Below, piece after piece: positions 52,731 through 61,774 of a stretch of 64,000 bases of DNA. Source of the DNA: Nanobdellota archaeon. Its GTDB lineage: Archaea > Nanobdellota > Nanobdellia > Woesearchaeales > JAGLXL01. The notes under the pieces were generated by a model, which worked only from the letters and a program-made list of their open reading frames with translations, was not told the origin of the DNA and ran no database searches. Numbering within the stretch: position 1 is the first letter of the stretch; each line of letters opens with the position of its first letter. The stretch covers positions 1-64,000 of the forward strand of contig JAGLXL010000006.1 of NCBI GenBank assembly GCA_023132895.1. The letters run 5' to 3'. Both the position numbers and the translations under genes were made by a program.

Positions 52731-53009
52731 TTGTGTAATATAGAAGATAGCGAAATAAAATATTCTTTGATAAAAAAGATGGCCAGAAAATGTTATTTTG
52801 GCCATCGGTTGATCAATTTATCAGATTTAATTAAAGCTGTGCCAAGCCATTTACAAGGCAGAGCCAAGGAATGTATTGAAGAATTATTTAAAGATGGTTT
52901 TCTCAACAGAAAACCAGGAATAAAAAATGAATTTAGGTATTCCTTAAAACCAGAAAATAAAGAAAAAATAAAAGAAGTTTTGGAGAGAGGAGAATATGAA
53001 AAAATTTGA
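52731..53009 (+). CDS. Small winged-helix-like protein
   Basis: 92 residues from TTG 52731, or 76 from the ATG at 52779; neither has a clear ribosome binding site, and a TATA-like TTATTATAC lies about 30 bases before the TTG. KMARKCYFGHRLINLSDLIK is followed by a helix-turn-helix-like segment with ECIEELFKDGFLNRKPG and a short wing (NEFRYSLKP). It may regulate or be regulated by its divergent neighbour. It overlaps the next mini-gene. Confidence 0.65.
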   Translation: MCNIEDSEIKYSLIKKMARKCYFGHRLINLSDLIKAVPSHLQGRAKECIEELFKDGFLNRKPGIKNEFRYSLKPENKEKIKEVLERGEYEKI

Positions 53010-53112
53010 TGAAAAAGAATTTATGGAATTGTTAAAAGAACCGAGTGTCTTTGATTCTGAAACATTTATTATTAAATATCAAGGAGTTTTGCCTAAAAAA
53101 AGTGCACCTTAA
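52996..53112 (+). CDS. 38-residue mini-protein coupled to the winged-helix gene
   Basis: Reads MKKFDEKEFMELLKEPSVFD then SETFIIKYQGVLPKKSAP. GAGGAG stands at a proper distance before the ATG, and the start lies inside the end of the preceding gene, so it is likely translated. It is short and charged, compatible with a toxin, antitoxin or accessory subunit; no family is known to me. Its stop overlaps the stop of the convergent PP2C gene by four bases. Confidence 0.6.
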   Translation: MKKFDEKEFMELLKEPSVFDSETFIIKYQGVLPKKSAP

Positions 53113-53918
53113 ACAAAATCAATTCCAATCGCTGCTACATCATCATGTTGTTTATATCTTGGATATTTCCAGCAAAGAGGGTCAGTTTTCTCAATAGAAC
53201 GCACATAATCCAATAAACCTTTCAACCCTTTTTTTTGATATATTTTTACAAATAAATTCCAATCTTCAGTTGCCTCTGGATCTTCTTTTGGAATCAACAA
53301 TCCATCTGTGAAGAGAATTATTGATTTAATATCCTTTAAATCTATTTTTCCAAATTCAAAAAAATTTATCGCCTCTTTTTCTCCGTTTAAGGCACCAAAT
53401 TTTACATTGGCTTGTCTTCTAAGTTCGATTTCATCTTTTATTAACACATTAAAAATATCTTTAACTTTTTTATTTGCTAATTCTTTCCATTTTTTCATAG
53501 ATTCCAAGTCAAAGTCAAAATAATCTACCAGCAACTTATGGGACCCATCCTTAAAAACAACCAAAGTCAAACAATCTGCAATAGTGAAAAACTCAATTTC
53601 TTCTTTGTTTATTTTTATGGCTGCAACGGCTGTTGACCATAATGATTCTTTTTGATTTGAATCAATTCCGACCTTTTTCATCTCTTCTAAGATTTTATCA
53701 TTAGCTCCTTCAACCAAACCATTTAATGATTTATCATTCTTAGAAAAAACTTCCTTGGCAATTTTCGCTGCCAATCTGCCTCCAGTTTCTCCTTTCTCAT
53801 TAACATATTTAATTAAACTTGTTGCCCCGTCAAAAACAGCAAACAAATTGTCCTGAGTCAATAATTCATCTTCATTAATTTCTCTTGAACCCTTGTCATA
53901 AATTTTTTGTATTTTCAT
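53109..53918 (-). CDS. PP2C-family protein phosphatase
   Basis: 269 residues with PP2C metal-site motifs: NEDELLTQDNLFAVFDGATS (acidic pair and DGATS), ILFTDGLL in the middle, and QHDDVAAIGIDF at the end. Family enzymes dephosphorylate Ser/Thr in proteins with Mn/Mg. No partner kinase is in the window. It lies 21 bases after queA on the same strand and may be the last gene of that operon. Confidence 0.87.
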   Translation of the reverse strand: MKIQKIYDKGSREINEDELLTQDNLFAVFDGATSLIKYVNEKGETGGRLAAKIAKEVFSKNDKSLNGLVEGANDKILEEMKKVGIDSNQKESLWSTAVAAIKINKEEIEFFTIADCLTLVVFKDGSHKLLVDYFDFDLESMKKWKELANKKVKDIFNVLIKDEIELRRQANVKFGALNGEKEAINFFEFGKIDLKDIKSIILFTDGLLIPKEDPEATEDWNLFVKIYQKKGLKGLLDYVRSIEKTDPLCWKYPRYKQHDDVAAIGIDFV

Positions 53919-53939
53919 TTTAATTAAAAATCACAATTG

Positions 53940-54908
53940 CTATTTAAATATCATCATCGCATCGCCTAAAGAGTAAAATCTGTAATTTTCTTTGATTGCT
54001 TCTTGATAAGCTTTCAAGATTCTTTCTCGATTCACATAAGCATAAGTCAATAACAATAAAGAACTTTTTGGGAGGTGGAAGTTTGTGATCATGGCCTTGA
54101 TATTTGATTTAAAATTATAGGGTGGTTTGATGAATATTTCTGAAATGCCTTTGCTCGGTTGGATTTTGTTATCTTTCCAATCAGCGCTTTCAAGGCATTT
54201 GACAACTGTGGTGCCAACAGCGATAATGTTTCCTTGGTTGATTATGTTGGCGTTGTTTTGGTCAATTTCAAAGTATTCCTTTCCTGTTGAGTGTGAGGTG
54301 ATGTCTTTGACTGGAAGGAAAGTTTCATAGGAAATGTCAAGTTTGATTTTGGTTATGTTGATGCCTTTTTCTTTTATTTTGTTTAAGAGTTCTTGGGTGA
54401 AATGGAGTCCTGCAGTTGGTGCTGCTAAGGAGCCTTCTTCCTTAGCATAGATAGTTTGGTAATCTTGTTCTGGGACGTGTTGTTTGATGTAAGGTGGTGT
54501 GGGGATGATTAAATGTTTTTTATTTATTTCTTTATTAAACTTTAAATGGAAAATATCATCAACTCTTTTAACAACTACTGCCTTGTCTTCATCAAAAACC
54601 AACTCTGTTCCTTCTTTGATTTTACTACCTTTGATTCGGCATTCATAAACTCCATCTTTCTCCTTAACTAAAATCACTTCAATCTTACCACCAGTACTTT
54701 TTTTTCCAATGAGTTTGGCATGACTGACTTTGGTTTCATTGAGAACGAGAACGTCTCCTGATTCTAAGTAGTCAATAATATCATAGAATTTTTTGTGTTT
54801 GACTTTGTCTTTTATTATTAGAAGTTTGCAGTGGTCTCTAGGTTGGTGTGCTGTTTGGGCGATCATTTCTTTGGGTAAGTTGTAGTCGTAGTCTTCTAAG
54901 CTAACCAT
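53940..54908 (-). CDS. queA: S-adenosylmethionine:tRNA ribosyltransferase-isomerase
   Basis: 322 residues. QueA adds the cyclopentane ring precursor from SAM to preQ1 in position 34 of tRNA, giving epoxyqueuosine. The start LEDYDYNLPKEMIAQTAHQP is diagnostic, as are GDVLVLNETKVSHAKLIG, EGSLAAPTAGLHFT and NFHLPKSSLLLL, with YRFYSLGDAMMI near the C-terminus. Length is normal for the family. The start overlaps the end of tgt by 13 bases. A bacterial pathway enzyme in an archaeal setting. Confidence 0.95.
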   Translation of the reverse strand: MVSLEDYDYNLPKEMIAQTAHQPRDHCKLLIIKDKVKHKKFYDIIDYLESGDVLVLNETKVSHAKLIGKKSTGGKIEVILVKEKDGVYECRIKGSKIKEGTELVFDEDKAVVVKRVDDIFHLKFNKEINKKHLIIPTPPYIKQHVPEQDYQTIYAKEEGSLAAPTAGLHFTQELLNKIKEKGINITKIKLDISYETFLPVKDITSHSTGKEYFEIDQNNANIINQGNIIAVGTTVVKCLESADWKDNKIQPSKGISEIFIKPPYNFKSNIKAMITNFHLPKSSLLLLTYAYVNRERILKAYQEAIKENYRFYSLGDAMMIFK

Positions 54909-55993
54909 TTTTTCTTAAGTTCTTGGAATTTTTGTTGACTGATTGCTTCCCTTATCTCTTTCATCAGATTATTAAAAAACCAAAGATTGTGCTCTGTCGC
55001 CAAAGAATAAGCCAGCAGTTCATTTGTCTTAAATAAATGACGCAAATAAGCTTTGGAATAATTTTTACAGACGTCACATTTGCAGTTCTTATCTAAGGGA
55101 CCCTGATCCCCTGTATACTGAGCATTTGTAATCCTGTATCTCCACTTATCTTTTAAATTGCCTTCAGAAGTAAAAATATAACCTGCCCGAGCTAATCTTG
55201 TCGGCAAAACACAATCAAAAGTATCGACTCCTAATTCCACGCCATTGAAGATGTCTTCAACTGCACCGATGCCAAGGAGGTGTTTAGGTTTGTCTTCTGG
55301 AAGTTCTTCCATCATGTATTGAATAACTTTAAGAGTTTCTTCTTTGGGCTCGCCAAAGATACTTCCTAATCCATAACCAGGGAAATTGAGTGAGGAGATG
55401 AATTTGGCGGATTGTCTTCTTAAATCTTCGAATTTTCCCCCTTGGATAATACCAAAAAGAGCTTGATTAGTTTTATGGGCTTTGAGGCATTGCTCTGCCC
55501 ATTTATGTGTTCTTTCCACAGACTTCTTGGCAGTTTCATAATCACTTTCAAAAGGAATGCATTCGTCTAATGTAAAAATAATATCTGCTCCTAATTTCTC
55601 TTGAATTTCAATTGATTTTTCTGGAGTGAGTTCATGTTTTGATTTATCCAAATGAGATCTAAACACAACCTTATCATCATCAATTTTACTTATTTCTGCC
55701 AAACTAAAAACTTGAAACCCACCAGAGTCAGTAAACATCGGCTTGTGCCATCCCATGAACTTATGGAGGCCGCCTAGTTTTTGGATGAGTTCTTCGCCAG
55801 GCCTTAGGTATAAATGGTAGGTGTTGCAGAGAACTGCTTGAATGCCTATTTTGCTGAGAGTTTCTGAACTGAGAGCTTTGACAGTGGCTTGGGTAGCAAC
55901 AGGGATGAAATTAGGAGTTTCTAAAATGCCGTGTTCAGTAATTATTTCTCCTGTTCTGGCTTGTCCTTCTTTATTTTTGATTTTGAAGTCCAT
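54896..55993 (-). CDS. tgt: Queuine/preQ1 tRNA-guanine transglycosylase, bacterial type
   Basis: 365 residues from the ATG at 55993 (GGTG ribosome binding site; the GTG at 56005 is less likely). It replaces G34 with a 7-deazaguanine base in GUN tRNAs. Asp residues are in FTDSGGFQVFSL and FDCVLPTRLARAG, and zinc ligands in CKCDVCKNY followed by the YLRHLF helix. The length and the lack of a PUA domain separate it from archaeal TGT, which acts at position 15. It overlaps queH by 23 bases and queA by 13. Confidence 0.93.
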   Translation of the reverse strand: MDFKIKNKEGQARTGEIITEHGILETPNFIPVATQATVKALSSETLSKIGIQAVLCNTYHLYLRPGEELIQKLGGLHKFMGWHKPMFTDSGGFQVFSLAEISKIDDDKVVFRSHLDKSKHELTPEKSIEIQEKLGADIIFTLDECIPFESDYETAKKSVERTHKWAEQCLKAHKTNQALFGIIQGGKFEDLRRQSAKFISSLNFPGYGLGSIFGEPKEETLKVIQYMMEELPEDKPKHLLGIGAVEDIFNGVELGVDTFDCVLPTRLARAGYIFTSEGNLKDKWRYRITNAQYTGDQGPLDKNCKCDVCKNYSKAYLRHLFKTNELLAYSLATEHNLWFFNNLMKEIREAISQQKFQELKKKWLA

Positions 55994-56513
55994 AGAGACA
56001 CCCACAGTATTTTTGTATGTAAAGATTATGTTGTTTTGATAATTCTTTTTCTTGGTAACAGATTTTTTTGATTTGTTCTTGGTCTAAATTGAAATTAAAA
56101 AATTTTAATCCTAAACGTTCGGCAATTTCCTGGCCAGTTTGATTGATGAATTGAGTGTCTTTCCAAACATTGACTGATAAGGAAGTGGCCATAGCATCAA
56201 AACCATTGGATTTGGCAGTGAGGCCGAGATTTTCCAAGCGTATTTTAAAGCAAATTTTACAGCGTTCTCCGCCTTCTGGTTCATCTTGGTAATGATCGAC
56301 AACACTATGCCATAATCCGTTTTCATAATCGTCTTCAATAAGTTTGAGGTTGAATTCTTGGGCAATTTTTTTGACAGATTCTAATCTTTTTTGATATTCT
56401 TCTTTGGGTTCAATATTAGGGTTATAGAAGAAAAGAGTGAGGTCATGGTCTTGAAAGAAATCTAAGAGGCCGATAATACAAGGTCCACAGCAAGCATGCA
56501 AGAGAACTTTCAT
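55971..56513 (-). CDS. queH: Epoxyqueuosine reductase QueH
   Basis: 180 residues. QueH reduces epoxyqueuosine to queuosine and can replace QueG. The cysteine set is intact: HACCGPC (C8, C9, C12), ERCKICF (C85, C88) and YCGCLYG (C170, C172), the ligands for its iron-sulfur and metal sites. Its phrase FYNPNIEPKEEYQKRL is family-typical. It overlaps both neighbours. With tgt and queA it completes the end of queuosine synthesis. Confidence 0.93.
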   Translation of the reverse strand: MKVLLHACCGPCIIGLLDFFQDHDLTLFFYNPNIEPKEEYQKRLESVKKIAQEFNLKLIEDDYENGLWHSVVDHYQDEPEGGERCKICFKIRLENLGLTAKSNGFDAMATSLSVNVWKDTQFINQTGQEIAERLGLKFFNFNLDQEQIKKICYQEKELSKQHNLYIQKYCGCLYGLQNQK

Positions 56514-57085
56514 GGGAGATTGATTTTTTTTATTTCTTGGAACAATCTATCAAATATTTTTTTGGTAGTTTGGTCAAATTCAATGCATTCTTTTTTATGT
56601 TCTAAGACATCCTGGTGAGTGGCATTCCATTCCTTTAAACTTCTGCCATCTGAGAGGGTCTGCTGGAGAGTAGCCTGTATCTTATCAAAAGCATGGGTTA
56701 ATCTTGATTCTTTGGTTTGCTTGTCTTCGAATTCGAGCCAAAGTGAATGGAATTCTTGGTTAATGTCGTCTGGCAAGAGATTGAATAGTTTCTCGGCAGC
56801 TTGTTTTTCTTTTTCCTGTTGAAGGGGTTTGTTTTTTTTATCAAAGGCGCAGACATCTCCGGCATAGATTTCAACTAAATCATGGATAAGGGCCATCTTG
56901 TATATTTTTAAGAAATTGATGTCATTAAATTCTTTTTCAAAGGCCATCAAAGCTAAGCAGAGATGCCAACTGTGTTCAGCACTGTTTTCTTTTCTGAAAG
57001 AATCTGACAGATAGATTTCCCTGGTGACAAATTTTAATTTATCAATTTCCTTTAAAAAATTAAGGATTTGGTCGGTTCTTTCCAT
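56510..57085 (-). CDS. HD-domain hydrolase (YfbR/HDDC2-like)
   Basis: 191 residues. The HD signature is complete: SAEHSWHLCLALMAF gives the first His, MALIHDLVEIYAGD the HD pair, and a later Asp is in THAFDKIQ. Family members are 5'-deoxynucleotidases acting on dNMPs. It is first in the HD-queH-tgt-queA run (ATGA overlap with queH), so it may feed or clean nucleotide precursors, or be carried along only. Divergent from aspS. Confidence 0.88.
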   Translation of the reverse strand: MERTDQILNFLKEIDKLKFVTREIYLSDSFRKENSAEHSWHLCLALMAFEKEFNDINFLKIYKMALIHDLVEIYAGDVCAFDKKNKPLQQEKEKQAAEKLFNLLPDDINQEFHSLWLEFEDKQTKESRLTHAFDKIQATLQQTLSDGRSLKEWNATHQDVLEHKKECIEFDQTTKKIFDRLFQEIKKINLP

Positions 57086-57160
57086 GAGAACTGCCCAAAT
57101 TTACACCTATATATAAGTTTCCCAAAAAACTTTATAAAGTATGATTATTTCTTTATTCCT

Positions 57161-58561
57161 ATGTTAAGAACACATACTTGCGGTGAATTGAATAAAAAAC
57201 ATAAAGATAAGAAAGTCACTTTATGCGGCTGGATAGATTCTCTGAGAGTTCAGGGCCGGATTGGATTTTTATTGTTGAGAGACAGGTATGGGATTACTCA
57301 GTTTTTTCTTAATCCAAAGTTGGCTAAGGAGTTTGGTAGTTTGAAGAAGGAATCAGTTGTTCAAGTTACAGGGAAGGTTCAAGTTCGTCCGGCAAATCAA
57401 ATCAAAAAGGAAATGGCGACTGGTGGGATTGAAGTCGCAGCTGATTCAATTGAAGTTTTATCGCCGGCTGAAGAGCTGCCATTGGATTTGAATTTAGAAT
57501 CAACTGAAGAGACGAGATTGAAGTATAGGTATTTAGATTTGAGGACTTCCCACATGACTCAAAATATCATTTTGAGGCATAAAATTATCAACTTTATGAG
57601 AAGTTATTTAGACAAATTAAACTTTGTTGAAATCCAAACACCCATCTTAACCAAGTCAACTCCGGAAGGAGCTAGGGATTATTTAGTTCCAGCCAGAAAT
57701 TTTCCAGGAAAATTCTATGCTCTGCCGCAATCACCGCAGCAATACAAACAAATGTTAATGGTGGCTGGTTTTGACAGATATTTTCAGATTGCTCCTTGTT
57801 TTAGAGATGAGGATGCCAGAGCAGATCGATGCCCAGGTGAATTTTATCAGTTAGATGTTGAAATGTCTTTTGTTGAACAAGAAGATATTTTGAATTTGAT
57901 TGAAGATATGATGATTAAAATAGTCAAAGAAATTTTGCCAGATAAAAAATTAACTTTTAAAAAATTCCCAAGATTAAATCATGATGAAGTCATGAAAAAA
58001 TATAAGACCGACAAGCCAGACTTAAGAAAAAATAAAAATGATCCAAATGAATTAGCCTTCTGCTGGGTTGTTAACTATCCTTTATTCGTCAAACAAACTA
58101 AAGAAGATTTTTTCCATGGAGCCGGCAAGAACTGGGCTCCATCACACCACATGTTTACAGCACCTAAAGAAGAAGATATTAAGTATTTAAATTCAAAGGA
58201 GGCTGGTAAAGTTAAATCTTATCAACATGATTTGGTTTTAAATGGTTATGAGGTTGGCGGAGGTTCGATTAGAATCCATGATCCAAAGATTCAAGAGAAG
58301 GTTTTTGACTTGATTGGTTTTACAAAAGAGCAAAAAAAGAAATTTTCCCATTTGTTAAATGCTTTTAAGTATGGAACTCCTCCTCATGGTGGAATTGCGC
58401 CTGGGATTGACAGATTAATTATGGTTTTGTTAGGGCAGAAGCATATCCGAGAAGTGGTGGCTTTCCCTAAAAATAAAGAAGCCAGGGATTTAGTGATGGA
58501 TGCTCCTTCTGAAGTTGATAAAGAACAGTTAGATGAATTACATCTCAAAATAACAAAATAA
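57161..58561 (+). CDS. aspS: Aspartyl-tRNA synthetase, bacterial type without GAD domain
   Basis: 466 residues from the ATG at 57161, chosen because the family N-terminus LRTHTCGELNKKH begins there and a TATA-like TTTATAAAG lies 27 bases before it (leaderless). The sequence is bacterial-type: LKYRYLDLRTS, STPEGARDYLVPAR, YALPQSPQQYKQ, motif 2 CFRDEDARADRCPGEFYQLD, motif 3 YGTPPHGGIAPGIDRL. The bacterial GAD insertion of about 110 aa is cleanly missing: TDKPDLRKNKNDPNELAF runs straight into CWVVNYPLF. It was probably acquired from a bacterium (inference). Confidence 0.93.
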   Translation: MLRTHTCGELNKKHKDKKVTLCGWIDSLRVQGRIGFLLLRDRYGITQFFLNPKLAKEFGSLKKESVVQVTGKVQVRPANQIKKEMATGGIEVAADSIEVLSPAEELPLDLNLESTEETRLKYRYLDLRTSHMTQNIILRHKIINFMRSYLDKLNFVEIQTPILTKSTPEGARDYLVPARNFPGKFYALPQSPQQYKQMLMVAGFDRYFQIAPCFRDEDARADRCPGEFYQLDVEMSFVEQEDILNLIEDMMIKIVKEILPDKKLTFKKFPRLNHDEVMKKYKTDKPDLRKNKNDPNELAFCWVVNYPLFVKQTKEDFFHGAGKNWAPSHHMFTAPKEEDIKYLNSKEAGKVKSYQHDLVLNGYEVGGGSIRIHDPKIQEKVFDLIGFTKEQKKKFSHLLNAFKYGTPPHGGIAPGIDRLIMVLLGQKHIREVVAFPKNKEARDLVMDAPSEVDKEQLDELHLKITK

Positions 58562-58562
58562 T

Positions 58563-59627
58563 TTATTTCAACTTCTTCACAAAAATAGTCTGTGTTGGGA
58601 AAGCAATGCCAATTTTTGCCTTATTCAAACCAGCATAAATCTTCTCAGTTGCTTCTAATTTCTTAGTATAAGCATCTTTATAATCATCAACCCAAAAACG
58701 AGCCTGAAACAACAAAGCAAAATCTCCCATCTCAGTAAAAACAGTGTTCATGTATGGCTTGTTAGAAATGCCTTTCATCTTTTTCAAAACACCATCAACC
58801 ACTTTCTTAACTTTTTCAACTTTAGTTCCATACTCAACTCCAAATTTGACAACAACCCTAATTTTAGGATTAGGCTGGACATAGTTGATGATTTTAGCAT
58901 TGGCCATCTGGCCGTTGGGAATAGTAATAATTTGATTGTCATAGTTTTTGATTCGGGTGCTTCTTAAGCCAACTTCAACGATTTCTCCAACTTCTCCGCC
59001 TTCAATCTGGATTTTATCTCCGACGGCAAAGGTTTTGTCTAGGATTAAGAAAATACCACCAAAAATGTTTTTTAAAGAATCTTGGAGAGCTAGTCCGAGA
59101 ACAAGGCCGCCAATTCCTAATCCTGCTAAGTAAGGTGTAATGTTGATGCTCCAAGTATTGAGAATCCAAAGAACTCCTAACAAGACAAAAACAATATTGA
59201 CAACTTTTCTGAATAAAGGCAATAAGGTTTCATCTAAATCTGATTTGGTTTTCTTGGCAAAGATACAAGCCCAAGAGTCAAGCAGGGTGTTGAGGACTTT
59301 GGCGATGATCATGACAAAAATGATGATGCCAATGCTTTCTAAAAGATGGAAAACAATGGGCTGGTCAAAAACTATTTGAGAACTGAGTCTTAAGCCCAAG
59401 ACAATTAATAACCAGAAAACTGGTTTTTTTATTTTTTGAATAATTTTATCATCAACGTCTGTTTTAGTTTTGACTGTTAATTTAAGAATGATTTTTTCTA
59501 AGACTAATAAAAGAATGAAAGCAAGAATGACAAAGGCGACTAAAGTGACGCCGGCCTGAGACCACTTGCTTTGGAAATAACTAACATAGGGTCCCAAAAG
59601 ATTGAATAAAGGTGTTAAATCAAACAT
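58563..59627 (-). CDS. MscS-family mechanosensitive channel
   Basis: 354 residues with about five membrane helices before residue 185. The MscS pore helix and beta domain follow: GGLVLGLALQDSLKNIFGGI, then LDKTFAVGDKIQIEGGEVGE, RSTRIKNYDNQIITIPNG and an alpha/beta C-terminal domain. It opens under membrane tension to release osmolytes. It is convergent with aspS, with a single base between stops. A TATA-like word lies about 27 bases upstream. Confidence 0.92.
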   Translation of the reverse strand: MFDLTPLFNLLGPYVSYFQSKWSQAGVTLVAFVILAFILLLVLEKIILKLTVKTKTDVDDKIIQKIKKPVFWLLIVLGLRLSSQIVFDQPIVFHLLESIGIIIFVMIIAKVLNTLLDSWACIFAKKTKSDLDETLLPLFRKVVNIVFVLLGVLWILNTWSINITPYLAGLGIGGLVLGLALQDSLKNIFGGIFLILDKTFAVGDKIQIEGGEVGEIVEVGLRSTRIKNYDNQIITIPNGQMANAKIINYVQPNPKIRVVVKFGVEYGTKVEKVKKVVDGVLKKMKGISNKPYMNTVFTEMGDFALLFQARFWVDDYKDAYTKKLEATEKIYAGLNKAKIGIAFPTQTIFVKKLK

Positions 59628-59705
59628 AGAGTGAATTAATTAGAATTTTGTTTAAATAGTTTTCGGAAAAAGATTTATAAAACAATCAACCCACCACCAC
59701 CTACT

Positions 59706-60326
59706 ATGAAAAAATTAATTGTTTTTGACCTTGATGGAGTTATTTTTGACCACTTAAATTTCTGGGATAAGGTTGTTAAAGTTTACAAAACAGAAAAAGA
59801 ATCCAAGGCTTTAGTTAAAAAATATCTTCACACCAATTATCCTAAACTGGTTGAAGAAGTCACTAAACTTTGGATTGGCAAACCCAAACAACCTTACTTA
59901 GAAGAAATAAAAAAAGCCAAGTACATGCCTGGCGCCAAAGAAACCATTAAAGAACTTAAAAAAAGAGATTACACCATTGCCATTATCTCATCCAGCCCCA
60001 AAGAACTCGTTTTAAGAGCTAAAAAAGAATTGAATATTGACTACGTCTTTTACAATGAAATGCTTTTTGATGAAAATGACAAATTTATTGGCTTTAACCA
60101 GCATGTTGGCAACCTCGGCAAGCAAAAATTCCTCAAACAACTCTGCCATGAACATTATCTTGATTACAAAGACGTCATTGTTGTTGGTCATGATAAAAAC
60201 GACATCAAAATGGCTCGTGTCGCCGGCTTTGTCATTGGTTTTAATCCCAAAGACAAGGAATTTGAAAAGTACTGCAAGGTTATCATCAAAAAGAAAGACC
60301 TCAGAGAAATCTTAAAACATCTCTAA
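59706..60326 (+). CDS. HAD-superfamily phosphatase (SerB-like)
   Basis: 206 residues with the HAD motifs: nucleophile VFDLDGVIFD (D8, D10), motif II SSSP (about 98-101), a Lys in GKQKFL, and motif IV GHDKNDIKMARVAG. Motif IV and the order resemble phosphoserine phosphatases, but the substrate is unknown. Divergent from the MscS gene. A mini zinc-ribbon gene follows after one base. Confidence 0.87.
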   Translation: MKKLIVFDLDGVIFDHLNFWDKVVKVYKTEKESKALVKKYLHTNYPKLVEEVTKLWIGKPKQPYLEEIKKAKYMPGAKETIKELKKRDYTIAIISSSPKELVLRAKKELNIDYVFYNEMLFDENDKFIGFNQHVGNLGKQKFLKQLCHEHYLDYKDVIVVGHDKNDIKMARVAGFVIGFNPKDKEFEKYCKVIIKKKDLREILKHL

Positions 60327-60327
60327 A

Positions 60328-60453
60328 ATGGAATACCAAGAAGTCAAATTAAAATGCGCTGGCTGCAATAAAATAGTTAAAAGAGTGGTCAGAAAAAATT
60401 CTAAAATAAGAAAGTTTTTATGCCAGCAATGTGCTAAGAATTTAACTGTTTAA
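60328..60453 (+). CDS. Mini zinc-ribbon protein
   Basis: 41 residues: MEYQEVKLKCAGCNKIVKRV then VRKNSKIRKFLCQQCAKNLT and V. Two CxxC knuckles (CAGC, CQQC) are spaced as in a small zinc ribbon, with basic residues in between, which suggests nucleic-acid binding. It follows the HAD gene with one base between, and its stop overlaps the stop of convergent mre11 by four bases. Family unknown. Confidence 0.72.
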   Translation: MEYQEVKLKCAGCNKIVKRVVRKNSKIRKFLCQQCAKNLTV

Positions 60454-61649
60454 TCCAAACCTAAAACTTTTTCCATTTCTGCTTTGAGGCGGTCTTCAAA
60501 ATCATGGACATGCTCACCTTCTTTTTTTTCTGTGTTGAGAACTGCCATTAATGATTTGGTAAGATTGAGTTCTCCACCTTTGATCATGAACTGGCCAAGG
60601 TGTTCTCTGATTAAATTATCTTCAACATCTTCAACAGAGCCGGAGTCAATTTTAATTTCTTCAAAATCAGGTGATTTTAATTGAGAAGTGTTGCGCATGA
60701 CAAAGTAAGCGTTTTTTTCGTAGATTTTTTTGAAAATTTCCTTGAAATTAATGTCGCCGATTCGGCCACTGCCTAAGATACCTTTGAATCTCATGGTGAC
60801 CAAGACCTTGTTCAAATCTTTCATGCTGATTTCTTCAAGGACTGTTTTTTCAACTTCTTGAGCTGATTTGTGCTGGCAGTCAAATTCAAATTTGAAATGG
60901 TCAATGATTTTTAATGGAATCCACTCAGCTTTGTTTTCTTCTACTAAGTAGAAGCCGCCGTAAGAGTATTTTTCAATTTCTGAGAAATTGTTTGGGAATA
61001 AAGCTCCGGGAAAAGTGACCAGGCCGCTGCTGTATTCCATTTCAGATTTGTGGTGGACATGGCCACCGGCGTAATAATTGAAATTTTGAGGAAGTATGGA
61101 AAGAGGCTGGGCTTCCATTTGTTCAAGATGTTTTGGTTTTAATTCTGAGATAGCAGTATGGAACATGAAAATTTTGTAGCCTGGTTCTTGTTCTAAATGT
61201 TGGTAGTCCAGGTTTTCGTAATAGATTTTGTCAAGCATGCCTTTTTTGCCAAGCATGCCAGTGATTTTAGCTTGGGTTTTGGGGTCAATAGTGAATTGGA
61301 GTTTAAGAGTATTGTTTTCGATATTGCCTTGGCAGACATTTTTGAGAAGACCTGCTTTTTCTAAGACTTCAACCATGGTGCGGCCAGATGGTGAGAAGTC
61401 GTGAGAGCCTGCTATTGCGTATAAAGGGATGTTTTGGTCTTTGAGCCATTTTAATTTTTCAACAACTAATTTGAGACCGTCCATGGCTGGCAATGAGGTG
61501 TTGAATAAATCTCCTGAGAAGAGGATGAAGTCGACTCCTAGTTTGAGTGCTTTTTCCAAGGCTTTGGTAAAGGCTTTGGCTGATAAGTCACGGAGTTTAG
61601 GCTCGCGCCAAGAACCAATATGTAAATCAGCCATGTGCGCGAATTTCAT
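60450..61649 (-). CDS. mre11: Mre11/SbcD-like DNA repair nuclease
   Basis: 399-residue calcineurin-like phosphoesterase. The metal motifs are in order: FAHMADLHIGSW, LFSGDLFN, AIAGSHDFSP (Asp/His instead of the common GNHD), FMFHTAI and YAGGHVHHK. With Rad50 it processes DNA ends. No rad50 gene is in the window; a HerA-like ATPase gene is 2 kb away on the same strand, as in archaeal Mre11-Rad50-HerA-NurA loci, with three unknown genes in between. Confidence 0.92.
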   Translation of the reverse strand: MKFAHMADLHIGSWREPKLRDLSAKAFTKALEKALKLGVDFILFSGDLFNTSLPAMDGLKLVVEKLKWLKDQNIPLYAIAGSHDFSPSGRTMVEVLEKAGLLKNVCQGNIENNTLKLQFTIDPKTQAKITGMLGKKGMLDKIYYENLDYQHLEQEPGYKIFMFHTAISELKPKHLEQMEAQPLSILPQNFNYYAGGHVHHKSEMEYSSGLVTFPGALFPNNFSEIEKYSYGGFYLVEENKAEWIPLKIIDHFKFEFDCQHKSAQEVEKTVLEEISMKDLNKVLVTMRFKGILGSGRIGDINFKEIFKKIYEKNAYFVMRNTSQLKSPDFEEIKIDSGSVEDVEDNLIREHLGQFMIKGGELNLTKSLMAVLNTEKKEGEHVHDFEDRLKAEMEKVLGLD

Positions 61650-61774
61650 AAGAAATTAGCAGTTGAACTAGTATTTATGTGTTGTCTGAGTAAATTTTCT
61701 ACTGAGAAGTGATAAATTATAGAAAGGTTTATAAAGGAGATTTTAATTTTTATTTGAGTTTGGAGGAGATCTGA

